From SIG307 sp045596385 (lineage in GTDB: Bacteria > Bacillota > Clostridia > Lachnospirales > Lachnospiraceae), in contig JAZOCC010000023.1 in the NCBI GenBank assembly GCA_045596385.1, positions 61,072-125,071 of the forward strand: DNA of 64,000 nucleotides. The letters run 5' to 3'. The notes below the pieces were generated by a model. The model was not told the origin of the DNA. It worked only from the letters and a program-made list of their open reading frames with translations, and did not search any database. Below are positions 50,252 through 57,478 of the stretch, one piece after another. Position 1 is the first letter of the stretch. Each line of letters starts with the position of its first letter. Both the position numbers and the translations under genes were made by a program.

Positions 50252-50419
50252 ATGGATTGGAAGGATTTTCTGATTCTCGGAATCGGGCTTATATTAGTGG
50301 TAGTTGCGCTGTTCATAAAGAAAAAGGGAAAAGGGGATTGGAAAGAGTTTGTAATACGGTTTGCCGGATTAGGAGTAATGGTGTGGGTGGTCATTGCGGT
50401 GGTAAGCCGGTTAGGGTAG
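50252..50419 (+). CDS. Small two-helix membrane protein
   Basis: A 55-residue gene not long enough for common ORF cut-offs. GAGGAAGGA lies directly upstream of the ATG, 32 bases after the permease stop. Residues 6-22 (FLILGIGLILVVVALFI) and about 39-52 (GLGVMVWVVIAVV) are hydrophobic, separated by the basic loop KKKGKGDWKEF. Its position at the end of the ABC operon, before a terminator, suggests a small accessory subunit; no family recognised. Confidence 0.65.
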   Translation: MDWKDFLILGIGLILVVVALFIKKKGKGDWKEFVIRFAGLGVMVWVVIAVVSRLG

Positions 50420-50443
50420 GAGAAAAGAGTAGAGAAAGTAAAG

Positions 50444-50483
50444 TCGCCGTTTCGGTTGTGGGAGCCGGAACGGCGATGTTTAT
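50444..50483 (+). terminator. Terminator of the ABC exporter operon
   Basis: Stem TCGCCGTT-T-CGG / CCG-G-AACGGCGA with one mismatch, followed by TGTTTATTTC. Confidence 0.7.
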
Positions 50484-50504
50484 TTCATAGAGTGTTATAT
50501 GAGT

Positions 50505-50987
50505 TTATTTCCACGGACGGTTTTTAGCCAGCCATCCGTTTTCTTCCCAATAGGTTTTCTCTATAGGAGAGGAGCCCATTCCACCGGATTGCATCTTACT
50601 CATGACAAAGAATAGGAAGCGGGTTTTGAGACCGACAAAGGGCTTTTTTGTGTTTGATAGTTTCTTTGCCAATTTTGTTGTAAGCTTTTCCAGTTTTTCT
50701 TTTTTTATTTCGGAAACCATATCCCAGTTCATTGCCTGCAAGGCGACACCGATTTTTTTTATGTAAGGAACTCCCCAGTAAAACAGAGCGGTGGAAATAT
50801 CCTTGGTAGCAGATTTTGCACCGGCACCGGCAGCAGTAGAGACTACCACGGCCTTTTTGGAAAACATGCAGGCGCGAGGGCGGTGGGACATCCAGTAGGT
50901 GAATGTCAAATCAAGAAAGGACTTCATCGGAGCGGAGGCTCTGAGACAATAGGTGGGTGTGGTAAAGATAAGCAAATCGGCGATTTG
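50505..50987 (-). pseudogene. 5'-truncated flavodoxin-family NAD(P)H oxidoreductase
   Basis: The remaining frame encodes the C-terminal two thirds of a flavodoxin-like FMN oxidoreductase: QIADLLIFTTPTYCLRASAPMKSFLDL, where the TPTY motif binds FMN, then KKAVVVSTAAGAGAKS and ALFYWGVPY. The N-terminal strand and first phosphate loop (usually M-x-hydrophobic-GSPR, about 60 residues) are missing. A TGA (50990-50988) directly precedes the fragment, and no ribosome site or good start codon exists. Upstream is an unrelated promoter-hairpin unit, which marks the junction. Confidence 0.75.
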
Positions 50988-51001
50988 TCAGTAACAGCAA
51001 C

Positions 51002-51043
51002 AAAAAACCTTCCCTGTACTTTGACGAGTAGGGAAGGTTTTTT
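51002..51043 (-). terminator. Strong terminator hairpin of the small transcription unit
   Basis: Fourteen-base perfect stem, AAAAAACCTTCCCT (51002-51015) / AGGGAAGGTTTTTT (51030-51043), with T runs on both strands. Confidence 0.85.
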
Positions 51044-51087
51044 CTCTTACCCAAGGTCAACCACTCTGTGGCGATTGCCTTTTTCTA
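51002..51087 (-). ncRNA. Candidate small RNA or attenuator leader
   Basis: A minus-strand promoter (51120-51093) is followed by about 85 bases ending in the strong terminator above. Between them lie three tiny stems in a row: GGC/GCC around AATC, CCAC/GTGG around AGA, and GGT/ACC-type. No open frame is evident. It could be a free small RNA or a conditional terminator for a gene once located downstream. Identity unknown. Confidence 0.45.
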
Positions 51088-51092
51088 AGTTT

Positions 51093-51120
51093 ATTATACC
51101 ACAAGTTTTAAGAGTTTCAA
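51093..51120 (-). promoter_or_regulatory. Promoter of the small transcription unit
   Basis: On the minus strand TTGAAA (51120-51115), a 16-base spacer and consensus TATAAT (51098-51093). Confidence 0.7.
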
Positions 51121-51199
51121 GTACATTTGACGAAAAGTTTATACGGAACCGTAGAATTGTGTTATTTCGAAAAAAGTGCTTTTCTTTTTGGGGATATTG

Positions 51200-51208
51200 T
51201 GGTATCAT
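51200..51208 (+). promoter_or_regulatory. Extended -10 promoter of pnp
   Basis: TGG-TATCAT (51200-51208), with only a weak T-rich -35; the transcript would start just before the leader stem-loop. Confidence 0.5.
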
Positions 51209-51217
51209 ATATATTTA

Positions 51218-51292
51218 GCGGAGATATATCCCGAGACTTCTGAAAAGCATGTCGGCCACGGTGTGTTTTCCAGTTGTTTCGGCAATCTCCGC
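51218..51292 (+). promoter_or_regulatory. Long stem-loop leader of pnp
   Basis: GCGGAGAT (51218-51225) pairs with ATCTCCGC (51285-51292); inside, CCGAGAC (51231-51237) pairs with GTTTCGG (51276-51282), and CTGAAAA/TTTTCCAG extend the stem with a bulge. The long duplex just before the coding region resembles the RNase III-dependent autoregulatory leader of pnp in enterobacteria. Confidence 0.6.
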
Positions 51293-51319
51293 AGAGAATA
51301 ATACTAAAGGAGATTAGAT

Positions 51320-53407
51320 ATGGCATTCAAGAGTTTTTCTATGGAACTCGCAGGCAGAACTTTGACCGTAGATATCGGCAGAGTTGCCGCACAGGCAAAC
51401 GGTGCAGCTTTCATGCACTATGGTGACACGACGGTGCTTTCCACCGCAACGGCTTCCGAGAAGCCGCGTGAGGGTATCGATTTCTTCCCGCTCAGCGTAG
51501 AGTACGAGGAGAAGTTATACGCAGTAGGTAAGATCCCGGGCGGTTTCAACCGCAGAGAGGGTAAGGCTTCCGAGAATGCTGTCCTTACTTCCCGTGTAAT
51601 CGATCGTCCGATGCGTCCGTTGTTCCCGAAGGATTACAGAAACGACGTTACCTTAAACAACATGGTTATGTCCGTAGACCCGGAGTGCAGCCCGGAGCTT
51701 ACCGCTATGCTCGGTTCCGCAATCGCAGTAGCGATTTCCGATATTCCGTTTGACGGTCCGTGCGCTACCACCCAGGTTGGTTTGATTAACGGAGAGTTCG
51801 TATTCAACCCGAATTCTTCCCAGAACAAGGTTTCCGACTTAAAGCTTACCGTAGCTTCCACCCGTGATAAGGTTATCATGATCGAAGCAGGTGCAAACGA
51901 AGTACCGGAAGCAAAGATGATTGAGGCAATTTATGCTGCTCACGAGATTAACCAGCAGGTTATCGCATTTATCGATAAGATTGTTGCAGAGTGCGGTAAG
52001 GAAAAGCACACCTACACCAGCTGTGCGGTTCCGGAAGAGTTATTCGCAGCAATTAAGGAGCTTGTTCCGCCGGCAGAGATGGAAGAGGCTGTATTTACCG
52101 ATGAGAAGCAGGTACGTGAGGAGAATATCCGTCAGATTACCGCAAAGCTTGAAGAGGCTTTCGCTGATAACGAAGAGTGGCTTGCTGTTCTCGGTGAGGC
52201 AATTTACCAGTACCAGAAGAAGACCGTTCGTAAGATGATTTTAAAGGATCACAAGCGTCCGGACGGCAGAGAGCTTACCCAGATTCGTAGACTTGCTGCA
52301 GAAGTTGATATTATCCCGCGTGTACACGGTTCCGCTATGTTCACCAGAGGTCAGACCCAGATTTGTAACGTTACCACTTTAGCTCCGCTTTCCGATGCAC
52401 AGAAGCTTGACGGTTTAGATGAGAACGAAGTGTCCAAGCGTTACATGCATCACTACAACTTCCCGTCCTACTCCGTAGGTGAGACCAAGGTTTCCAGAGG
52501 TCCGGGACGTCGTGAAATCGGTCACGGTGCTTTAGCTGAGAGAGCACTCCTTCCGGTTCTTCCGACCGAGGATGTGTTCCCGTACGCAATCCGTACCGTA
52601 TCCGAGACCTTCGAGTCCAACGGTTCTACCTCCATGGCATCTACCTGTGCTTCCTGTATGTCCCTGATGGCTGCAGGTGTTCCGATTCGTAAGATGGTTG
52701 CAGGTATTTCCTGTGGTCTTGTAACCGGCGATACCGATGATGATTACGTATTGTTAACCGATATTCAGGGCCTTGAGGACTTCTTCGGCGATATGGACTT
52801 TAAGGTAACCGGTACCGATGAAGGTATTACCGCAATCCAGATGGATATTAAGATTCACGGTTTGACCAGAAGCATCGTTGAGGGTGCTATTGCAAGATGC
52901 CGCGAAGCAAGAATGTTCATTATGGATAACTGCATGAAGCCGGCAATCGCAGAGCCGAGACCGGAAGTAAATCAGTACGCTCCGAAGATTGTTCAGATTC
53001 AGATTGATCCGTCCAAGATCGGTGAGGTGGTAGGTCAGAGAGGTAAGACCATCAACGCTATCATCGAAGAGTGCGGCGTTAAGATTGATATTACCGATGA
53101 CGGTGCTGTTTCCGTATGCGGAACCGACCCGGCAGGTATGCAGCGTGCAATCGAGCTTATCCAGATTATTGTTACCGATTTTGAAGAGGGACAGGTTCTG
53201 GAAGGTAAGGTTGTCAGCATTAAGGAGTTCGGTGCATTCCTTGAGTTCGCACCGGGCAAGGAAGCTATGGTTCACATCTCCAAGATTTCCAAGGAGCGCA
53301 TCAACCACGTAGAAGATGTTCTGACCCTTGGTGATGTTGTGAAGGCAGTTTGCCTCGGCAAGGACAAGATGGGAAGAATCAGTTTCAGCATTAAGGATGT
53401 AAAGTAA
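51320..53407 (+). CDS. pnp: Polyribonucleotide nucleotidyltransferase
   Basis: A 695-residue phosphorolytic 3'-5' exoribonuclease. Two RNase PH domains (residues about 10-140 and 310-450; FNRREGKASENAVLTSRVIDR is split by the family's conserved ENA, and GRREIGHGALAERAL is in the second) surround a helical linker; a KH domain (about 550-615, IGEVVGQRGKTINAI) and an S1 domain (about 620-690, GKVVSIKEFGAFLEF) bind RNA. AAAGGAG lies upstream. Codon bias indicates high expression. It has its own promoter, leader and terminator. Confidence 0.98.
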   Translation: MAFKSFSMELAGRTLTVDIGRVAAQANGAAFMHYGDTTVLSTATASEKPREGIDFFPLSVEYEEKLYAVGKIPGGFNRREGKASENAVLTSRVIDRPMRPLFPKDYRNDVTLNNMVMSVDPECSPELTAMLGSAIAVAISDIPFDGPCATTQVGLINGEFVFNPNSSQNKVSDLKLTVASTRDKVIMIEAGANEVPEAKMIEAIYAAHEINQQVIAFIDKIVAECGKEKHTYTSCAVPEELFAAIKELVPPAEMEEAVFTDEKQVREENIRQITAKLEEAFADNEEWLAVLGEAIYQYQKKTVRKMILKDHKRPDGRELTQIRRLAAEVDIIPRVHGSAMFTRGQTQICNVTTLAPLSDAQKLDGLDENEVSKRYMHHYNFPSYSVGETKVSRGPGRREIGHGALAERALLPVLPTEDVFPYAIRTVSETFESNGSTSMASTCASCMSLMAAGVPIRKMVAGISCGLVTGDTDDDYVLLTDIQGLEDFFGDMDFKVTGTDEGITAIQMDIKIHGLTRSIVEGAIARCREARMFIMDNCMKPAIAEPRPEVNQYAPKIVQIQIDPSKIGEVVGQRGKTINAIIEECGVKIDITDDGAVSVCGTDPAGMQRAIELIQIIVTDFEEGQVLEGKVVSIKEFGAFLEFAPGKEAMVHISKISKERINHVEDVLTLGDVVKAVCLGKDKMGRISFSIKDVK

Positions 53408-53441
53408 GGGATTGCTCTTTCGCATAAGAGAGTGTCTAAGC

Positions 53442-53502
53442 AGTCGGAAAATGAAATAGTTTCACGGAACCCTGCGGAAACTTTTCATTTTCCGACTTTT
53501 GT
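53442..53502 (+). terminator. Terminator after pnp
   Basis: Fifteen-base stem AGTCGGAAAATGAAA (53442-53456) / TTTCATTTTCCGACT (53483-53497) followed by TTT. Confidence 0.85.
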
Positions 53503-53558
53503 TTCCGACTCTAATAATATGATATGTTGATGTTATCAATAAAATTTAAGGAGAAAAA

Positions 53559-54221
53559 ATGGTTGAAAAAAGAATACAACAGATATTCGCCAAAGTGCCT
53601 GAAGTAAAGTATGGGTATACGGATGTTTCTTATAGTTCATTTTCAAAGGAATACAAGTCTGCATTGGTATTTGCAGTTCCGCATGAAGAACAACTTAACT
53701 TAGATACGTATACAGAAGAAGGGTTTGAAAAGTGTACTCTGAATGCAAGGAAAAAAATAGAAGTAGTTTTGCAAGATATTGAAGCTTTATTGAAAGAAGA
53801 ATGTATAAAATACTATATTCCTCCTGTAGGTCAACAAAATGAAAAAGATTTATTAGCTGTATTTTCCTTCAAATATGCTGCTGTAAATGCTGGGTTGGGA
53901 TGGATTGGAAAGAATGATGTACTGATTACGGAAAAATATGGGCCAAGAGTAAGTCTTGCGGCAGTATTGATTGATTATTCCTTTGAAACCGGAAGAAAAA
54001 TCACTGAAAGCAGATGTGCCTCTTGTAATAAATGTGTTGATATTTGCCCACATAAAGCATTAAAAGGGGTTAATTGGAATATTAATGCACTGAGAAATGA
54101 TTTAATAGATTATCATTTATGTAATGCAAAAAGAAGTGCATATATTGAAAAGCATGGAAGGAAAAATGTATGTGGCTTATGCTTGGTAGTATGTCCTTTT
54201 GGAATGGGAGAAACATTGTAA
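53559..54221 (+). CDS. 4Fe-4S double-cluster protein, epoxyqueuosine-reductase-like
   Basis: A 220-residue protein whose middle (FKYAAVNAGLGWIGKNDVLITEKYGP) and two ferredoxin-type cysteine sets (CASCNKCVDICPHKAL; CGLCLVVCP) resemble the catalytic part of QueG-type reductases. It is much shorter than QueG (about 380 residues) and lacks its C-terminal HEAT repeats. AAGGAG precedes the ATG. The gene is AT-rich with mainly CCT/CCA prolines, in sharp contrast to pnp and the M16 gene beside it, a sign of recent transfer. Substrate unknown. Confidence 0.8.
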   Translation: MVEKRIQQIFAKVPEVKYGYTDVSYSSFSKEYKSALVFAVPHEEQLNLDTYTEEGFEKCTLNARKKIEVVLQDIEALLKEECIKYYIPPVGQQNEKDLLAVFSFKYAAVNAGLGWIGKNDVLITEKYGPRVSLAAVLIDYSFETGRKITESRCASCNKCVDICPHKALKGVNWNINALRNDLIDYHLCNAKRSAYIEKHGRKNVCGLCLVVCPFGMGETL

Positions 54222-54244
54222 AATAACAGAAAGGTTTTATTTGC

Positions 54245-55633
54245 ATGGATCAAATCGAGTTAATCAGTTTACCGAACGGTATGCGGGTGGTATTAGAGCC
54301 TATGCCTTATGTGAAAACGGCGGCCTTCGGCGTGTTTGTGGGCGTCGGCTCCGTGTGTGAGACAAAAGAGAATAACGGAATCTCCCATATGATTGAGCAT
54401 ATGCTGTTTAAAGGGACGGAAACGCGCAACGCCAAGGAATTGGCGGATATTACGGCGCGTCTTGGGGATACGGCAAACGCTTATACCGGCAAGGAGTATA
54501 CTGCATATTACGGTGTGACCGTTGCGGAGGAGTTGCCGAAACTCATGGAAGTGCTGGCGGATATGCTGTTACATTCCGTGTTTGAGGCAAAAGCGCTTAG
54601 TAAGGAAAAGGGCGTGATTTGCGAAGAAATCGATATGTACAACAATTCTCCGGATGATTTGGTCCATGAACTGGCGCAGAAGCGTGCTTGGCAGGGACAT
54701 TCCCTTAGTTTTCAGATTTCCGGTACCAAGGGCGTGGTTCGGGGAATGACAAGAGAGAAAATATTGACCTTTTATAAGCGGGAGTATCGTCCGGATAAGA
54801 TGGTGCTTTCTGTGGCAGGGGCTTTTGATAAAAAAGAAGTGTTGGAGTATTTGACAGAGTTGTTTTGTCCGGGAGGACATGGGGCTGCGGCTGGCGTAAA
54901 GAAGGAAGGATTAGCACCGGATACGCGGTATGGGAAGTTCTACGGCGACAAGACTGGGAGGGAAAAGCAAGGTGCGGAGTCGGCGCAGAAAAAAGCAGAT
55001 ACACCGGTACAGAACCGCCCGGCGGCGTCTTATACCAGAAACTTCTCCAAATCCTATCAGGACACCTCACAGCTTCATATGAATCTGGTATTTCCGGGGA
55101 TTTCCTATTTGGATGAAAAGCGGCATGTTGCGACGGTATTTCAGTCGGTGTTCGGCGGGAGCAATAACTCCTTATTGTTCCAGAAAATCCGTGAGGAGGA
55201 GGGACTTGCTTATGCGGTGTATTCCTACGGGTGCCCGTATGCGAAGGAAGGCCTGGTACATATTGATGCGGTAACGGCCCCGAATCAGGCAGAGACTGTA
55301 TTTGATTATGCTTTAGAAGTCTGTGATACCATGCGAAATAAAACGGTGTCCGAGGGGACCCTTTCTACTCATAAGGCGCTGATCCGCACCGAGGCGATTT
55401 TGTCCAAGGAAAGCGTACAAAGTCGCATGGAGGGTAACGGAAGAAGCGTGCTTCTCCGGGGAAGAGTGTTTTCTCAGGAGGAAGAACTACAGCATATCGA
55501 AGTGGTAACGGCAGAGGATATACAGAAGTTTGCAAGACAAGTGCTTTGTCCGGAGCAGATGAGTGTGTGCCTTGTGGGTGAGACGAGAAGTGCAGGACAG
55601 AAGCTTATGCGTAAATTTGAACAGCTCGGTTAA
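54245..55633 (+). CDS. M16 family zinc metallopeptidase
   Basis: A 462-residue peptidase. The inverted zinc motif HxxEH is in ISHMIEHMLFKGTE, and the third ligand Glu follows in ICEEIDMYNN about 75 residues on. A second M16 domain with LHMNLVFPGISY and FQSVFGGSNNSLLFQKIREEEGLAYAVYSY completes the fold. Between them, about residues 215-270, is an unusual Lys/Gly/Glu-rich insert. Processing peptidase-like members act on peptides or signal sequences in the cytosol; the substrate is unknown. Confidence 0.92.
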   Translation: MDQIELISLPNGMRVVLEPMPYVKTAAFGVFVGVGSVCETKENNGISHMIEHMLFKGTETRNAKELADITARLGDTANAYTGKEYTAYYGVTVAEELPKLMEVLADMLLHSVFEAKALSKEKGVICEEIDMYNNSPDDLVHELAQKRAWQGHSLSFQISGTKGVVRGMTREKILTFYKREYRPDKMVLSVAGAFDKKEVLEYLTELFCPGGHGAAAGVKKEGLAPDTRYGKFYGDKTGREKQGAESAQKKADTPVQNRPAASYTRNFSKSYQDTSQLHMNLVFPGISYLDEKRHVATVFQSVFGGSNNSLLFQKIREEEGLAYAVYSYGCPYAKEGLVHIDAVTAPNQAETVFDYALEVCDTMRNKTVSEGTLSTHKALIRTEAILSKESVQSRMEGNGRSVLLRGRVFSQEEELQHIEVVTAEDIQKFARQVLCPEQMSVCLVGETRSAGQKLMRKFEQLG

Positions 55634-55723
55634 GAGGAAAACAATTTGCCGGATGAGTAGAATTGGCGAGTGAGACAAGTTGGCGTAAAAACAGGCGCTT
55701 TTTGAAGAAAGGCAGGTGCGGCA

Positions 55724-56638
55724 ATGACATTACAACAGCTTCGCTACGTGGTGACGGTGGCGGAAACGGCAAATATTACGGAGGCGGCGAAACGGTTGTT
55801 TATTTCACAGCCGAGCCTGACCAGTGCTATCCGTGAGCTGGAAAAAGAAATGCAGATTACGATTTTTCACCGCACCAATAAAGGCGTGGCGGTGTCAAAC
55901 GAAGGAGAGCTTTTCTTGTCCTATGCCAGACAGGTGTTGGAGCAGACCAGCCTACTTGAAGAGAAATTCCTGCACAAAAAGGAGCAGAGACCGCGGTTTT
56001 CCGTATCCTGTCAGCATTATTCCTTTGCGGTGGATGCCTTTGCGGCGGTGATTCGTGAGTTTGGTGAGGATCGATACGACTTTACCCTTCGTGAGACCCA
56101 GACTTACGAGATTATCGAGGATGTGAGCCGGTTAAAGAGTGAAATCGGAATTTTATATACCTCATCCAAAAACGAGGAAGTGATTTTAAAGTTACTGAAG
56201 CAAAACGGGCTGAAGTTTGAGCGGCTTGTGACGGCAAAGCCGCATGTTTCCATTTGTACGGACCATCCGTTGGCGAAAAAGGATGTGATAACGCTGGAGG
56301 AACTGGAGGAGTACCCTTACCTTTCCTTTGAACAGGGAGAGTACAATTCTTTCTATTTTTCAGAGGAAATTCTTAGCACTTTGGACCGAAGCAAAAACGT
56401 GCGGGTCAAGGACCGGGCGACGCTGTCGAACCTTATTGTGCGTCTGAACGGTTACACTGTCAGCACCGGTATGCTTAGCAAAGAGTTAAACGGTGAGAAT
56501 ATTATCGCGAAGCCTTTGGCTGTGGACGAGTCCATGCAAATCGGGATTATCATGCAAAAGGAGATGCCTTTGAGCCGGTATGGTGCGGCGTATGTGGAGT
56601 ATTTGAAAGGGTATGTGAAGGAGAAGCGGATGGAATGA
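55724..56638 (+). CDS. LysR family transcriptional regulator
   Basis: A 304-residue regulator with the N-terminal winged helix-turn-helix LQQLRYVVTVAETANITEAA, then ISQPSLTSAIRELEKEM, and a periplasmic-binding-type effector domain (about 90-300). GCAGGTGCGGCA precedes the ATG. The next gene overlaps its stop by ATGA, so an unknown membrane protein is coupled to it, an unusual arrangement for LysR genes, which usually face their targets. Target genes cannot be named. Confidence 0.93.
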   Translation: MTLQQLRYVVTVAETANITEAAKRLFISQPSLTSAIRELEKEMQITIFHRTNKGVAVSNEGELFLSYARQVLEQTSLLEEKFLHKKEQRPRFSVSCQHYSFAVDAFAAVIREFGEDRYDFTLRETQTYEIIEDVSRLKSEIGILYTSSKNEEVILKLLKQNGLKFERLVTAKPHVSICTDHPLAKKDVITLEELEEYPYLSFEQGEYNSFYFSEEILSTLDRSKNVRVKDRATLSNLIVRLNGYTVSTGMLSKELNGENIIAKPLAVDESMQIGIIMQKEMPLSRYGAAYVEYLKGYVKEKRME

Positions 56639-57081
56639 GCAAGGAAAAGGTACAGAGAACAAATATATATCGTGTAGGATGTATTGTTATGATTGCAATA
56701 GTTGTTGTGATTATACTTCTTTGGTTCATGAGTACAAAATTGTGGTTTACACCGACGCATATGGTAGAAACTAAGTTTTCTTCAACGGAACAACAATATA
56801 TTTTTGATTTTTTGGCGATTGAATCAGAACGTGCAACGATAGAGAAAGTGGAGTTTTCTCATGCACGGGAGCATGTGTTTTTGGTATATGTTTCAGGTTT
56901 GACAGAGAAGGACTTGGAAAAAGAGTATACACCGGATAAATACGAGTTGATGCAATATACAAAAAATACAGCAGAATTTCCGGACACAATAGAATGTGAG
57001 TTTATTGAGGAAAAAGGGAAGCAGTTGGTGAAGTTTTGTTTGTGTTTATATGATGAAACGCTTTATGAGATTGTAAAATAG
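56635..57081 (+). CDS. Unknown single-pass membrane protein coupled to the LysR gene
   Basis: A 148-residue protein: basic start, one hydrophobic helix (about residues 14-33, VGCIVMIAIVVVIILLWFM), then a 110-residue polar domain (FSSTEQQYIFDFLAIES ... FCLCLYDETLYEIVK). It overlaps the LysR gene by four bases. No family recognised. AT-richer than its neighbours. Confidence 0.6.
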   Translation: MSKEKVQRTNIYRVGCIVMIAIVVVIILLWFMSTKLWFTPTHMVETKFSSTEQQYIFDFLAIESERATIEKVEFSHAREHVFLVYVSGLTEKDLEKEYTPDKYELMQYTKNTAEFPDTIECEFIEEKGKQLVKFCLCLYDETLYEIVK

Positions 57082-57127
57082 GAGATAGTATGTATGTCTG
57101 AAAAACTAGGCTGAAAGGTGGTGCGTA

Positions 57128-57394
57128 TTGATGATGTATCCGTTTTTGACATTAGATGACCAAACAGAGATTGTGCATTCCGAAATGAAAGACGACGGTA
57201 GTGTTAAGGTTTATATGGAGCGGCCGGATGAAAAGGATTGTTTTCATTATGCAACGTGCTATCTTCCGGCGTGCAAGTGGGAGAATATATCCGGGTTTTC
57301 AGAGGAAGAAATAAAACGTTTAAGGGATGTGATAGAATCTGTAGCATATTTGATTATGCGTCAAGCTTCAAATATATGTACAACACACGGTTGA
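57128..57394 (+). CDS. Small conserved-type protein, unknown
   Basis: An 88-residue soluble protein with AAAGGTGG upstream. Pattern: YPFLTLDDQTEIVHSEM, VYMERPDEKDCF, CYLPACKW, then a C-terminal helix with EEEIKRLRDVI. From memory this resembles a small uncharacterised family found in gut Clostridia, but I cannot name it. Its stop codon lies inside the stem of the following terminator. Confidence 0.6.
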   Translation: MMMYPFLTLDDQTEIVHSEMKDDGSVKVYMERPDEKDCFHYATCYLPACKWENISGFSEEEIKRLRDVIESVAYLIMRQASNICTTHG

Positions 57395-57427
57395 GCACAA
57401 ACTGAGCTCAACCGTTGTTTGCTTTTT
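57387..57427 (+). terminator. Terminator after the 88-residue gene
   Basis: Ten-base stem ACGGTTGAGC (57387-57396) / GCTCAACCGT (57406-57415) followed by a T-rich tract. Confidence 0.8.
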
Positions 57428-57478
57428 GTATTCCTTTCTGTTAGGATAGAATTAAGAAATGCGGAAGGAGCACCTCAC

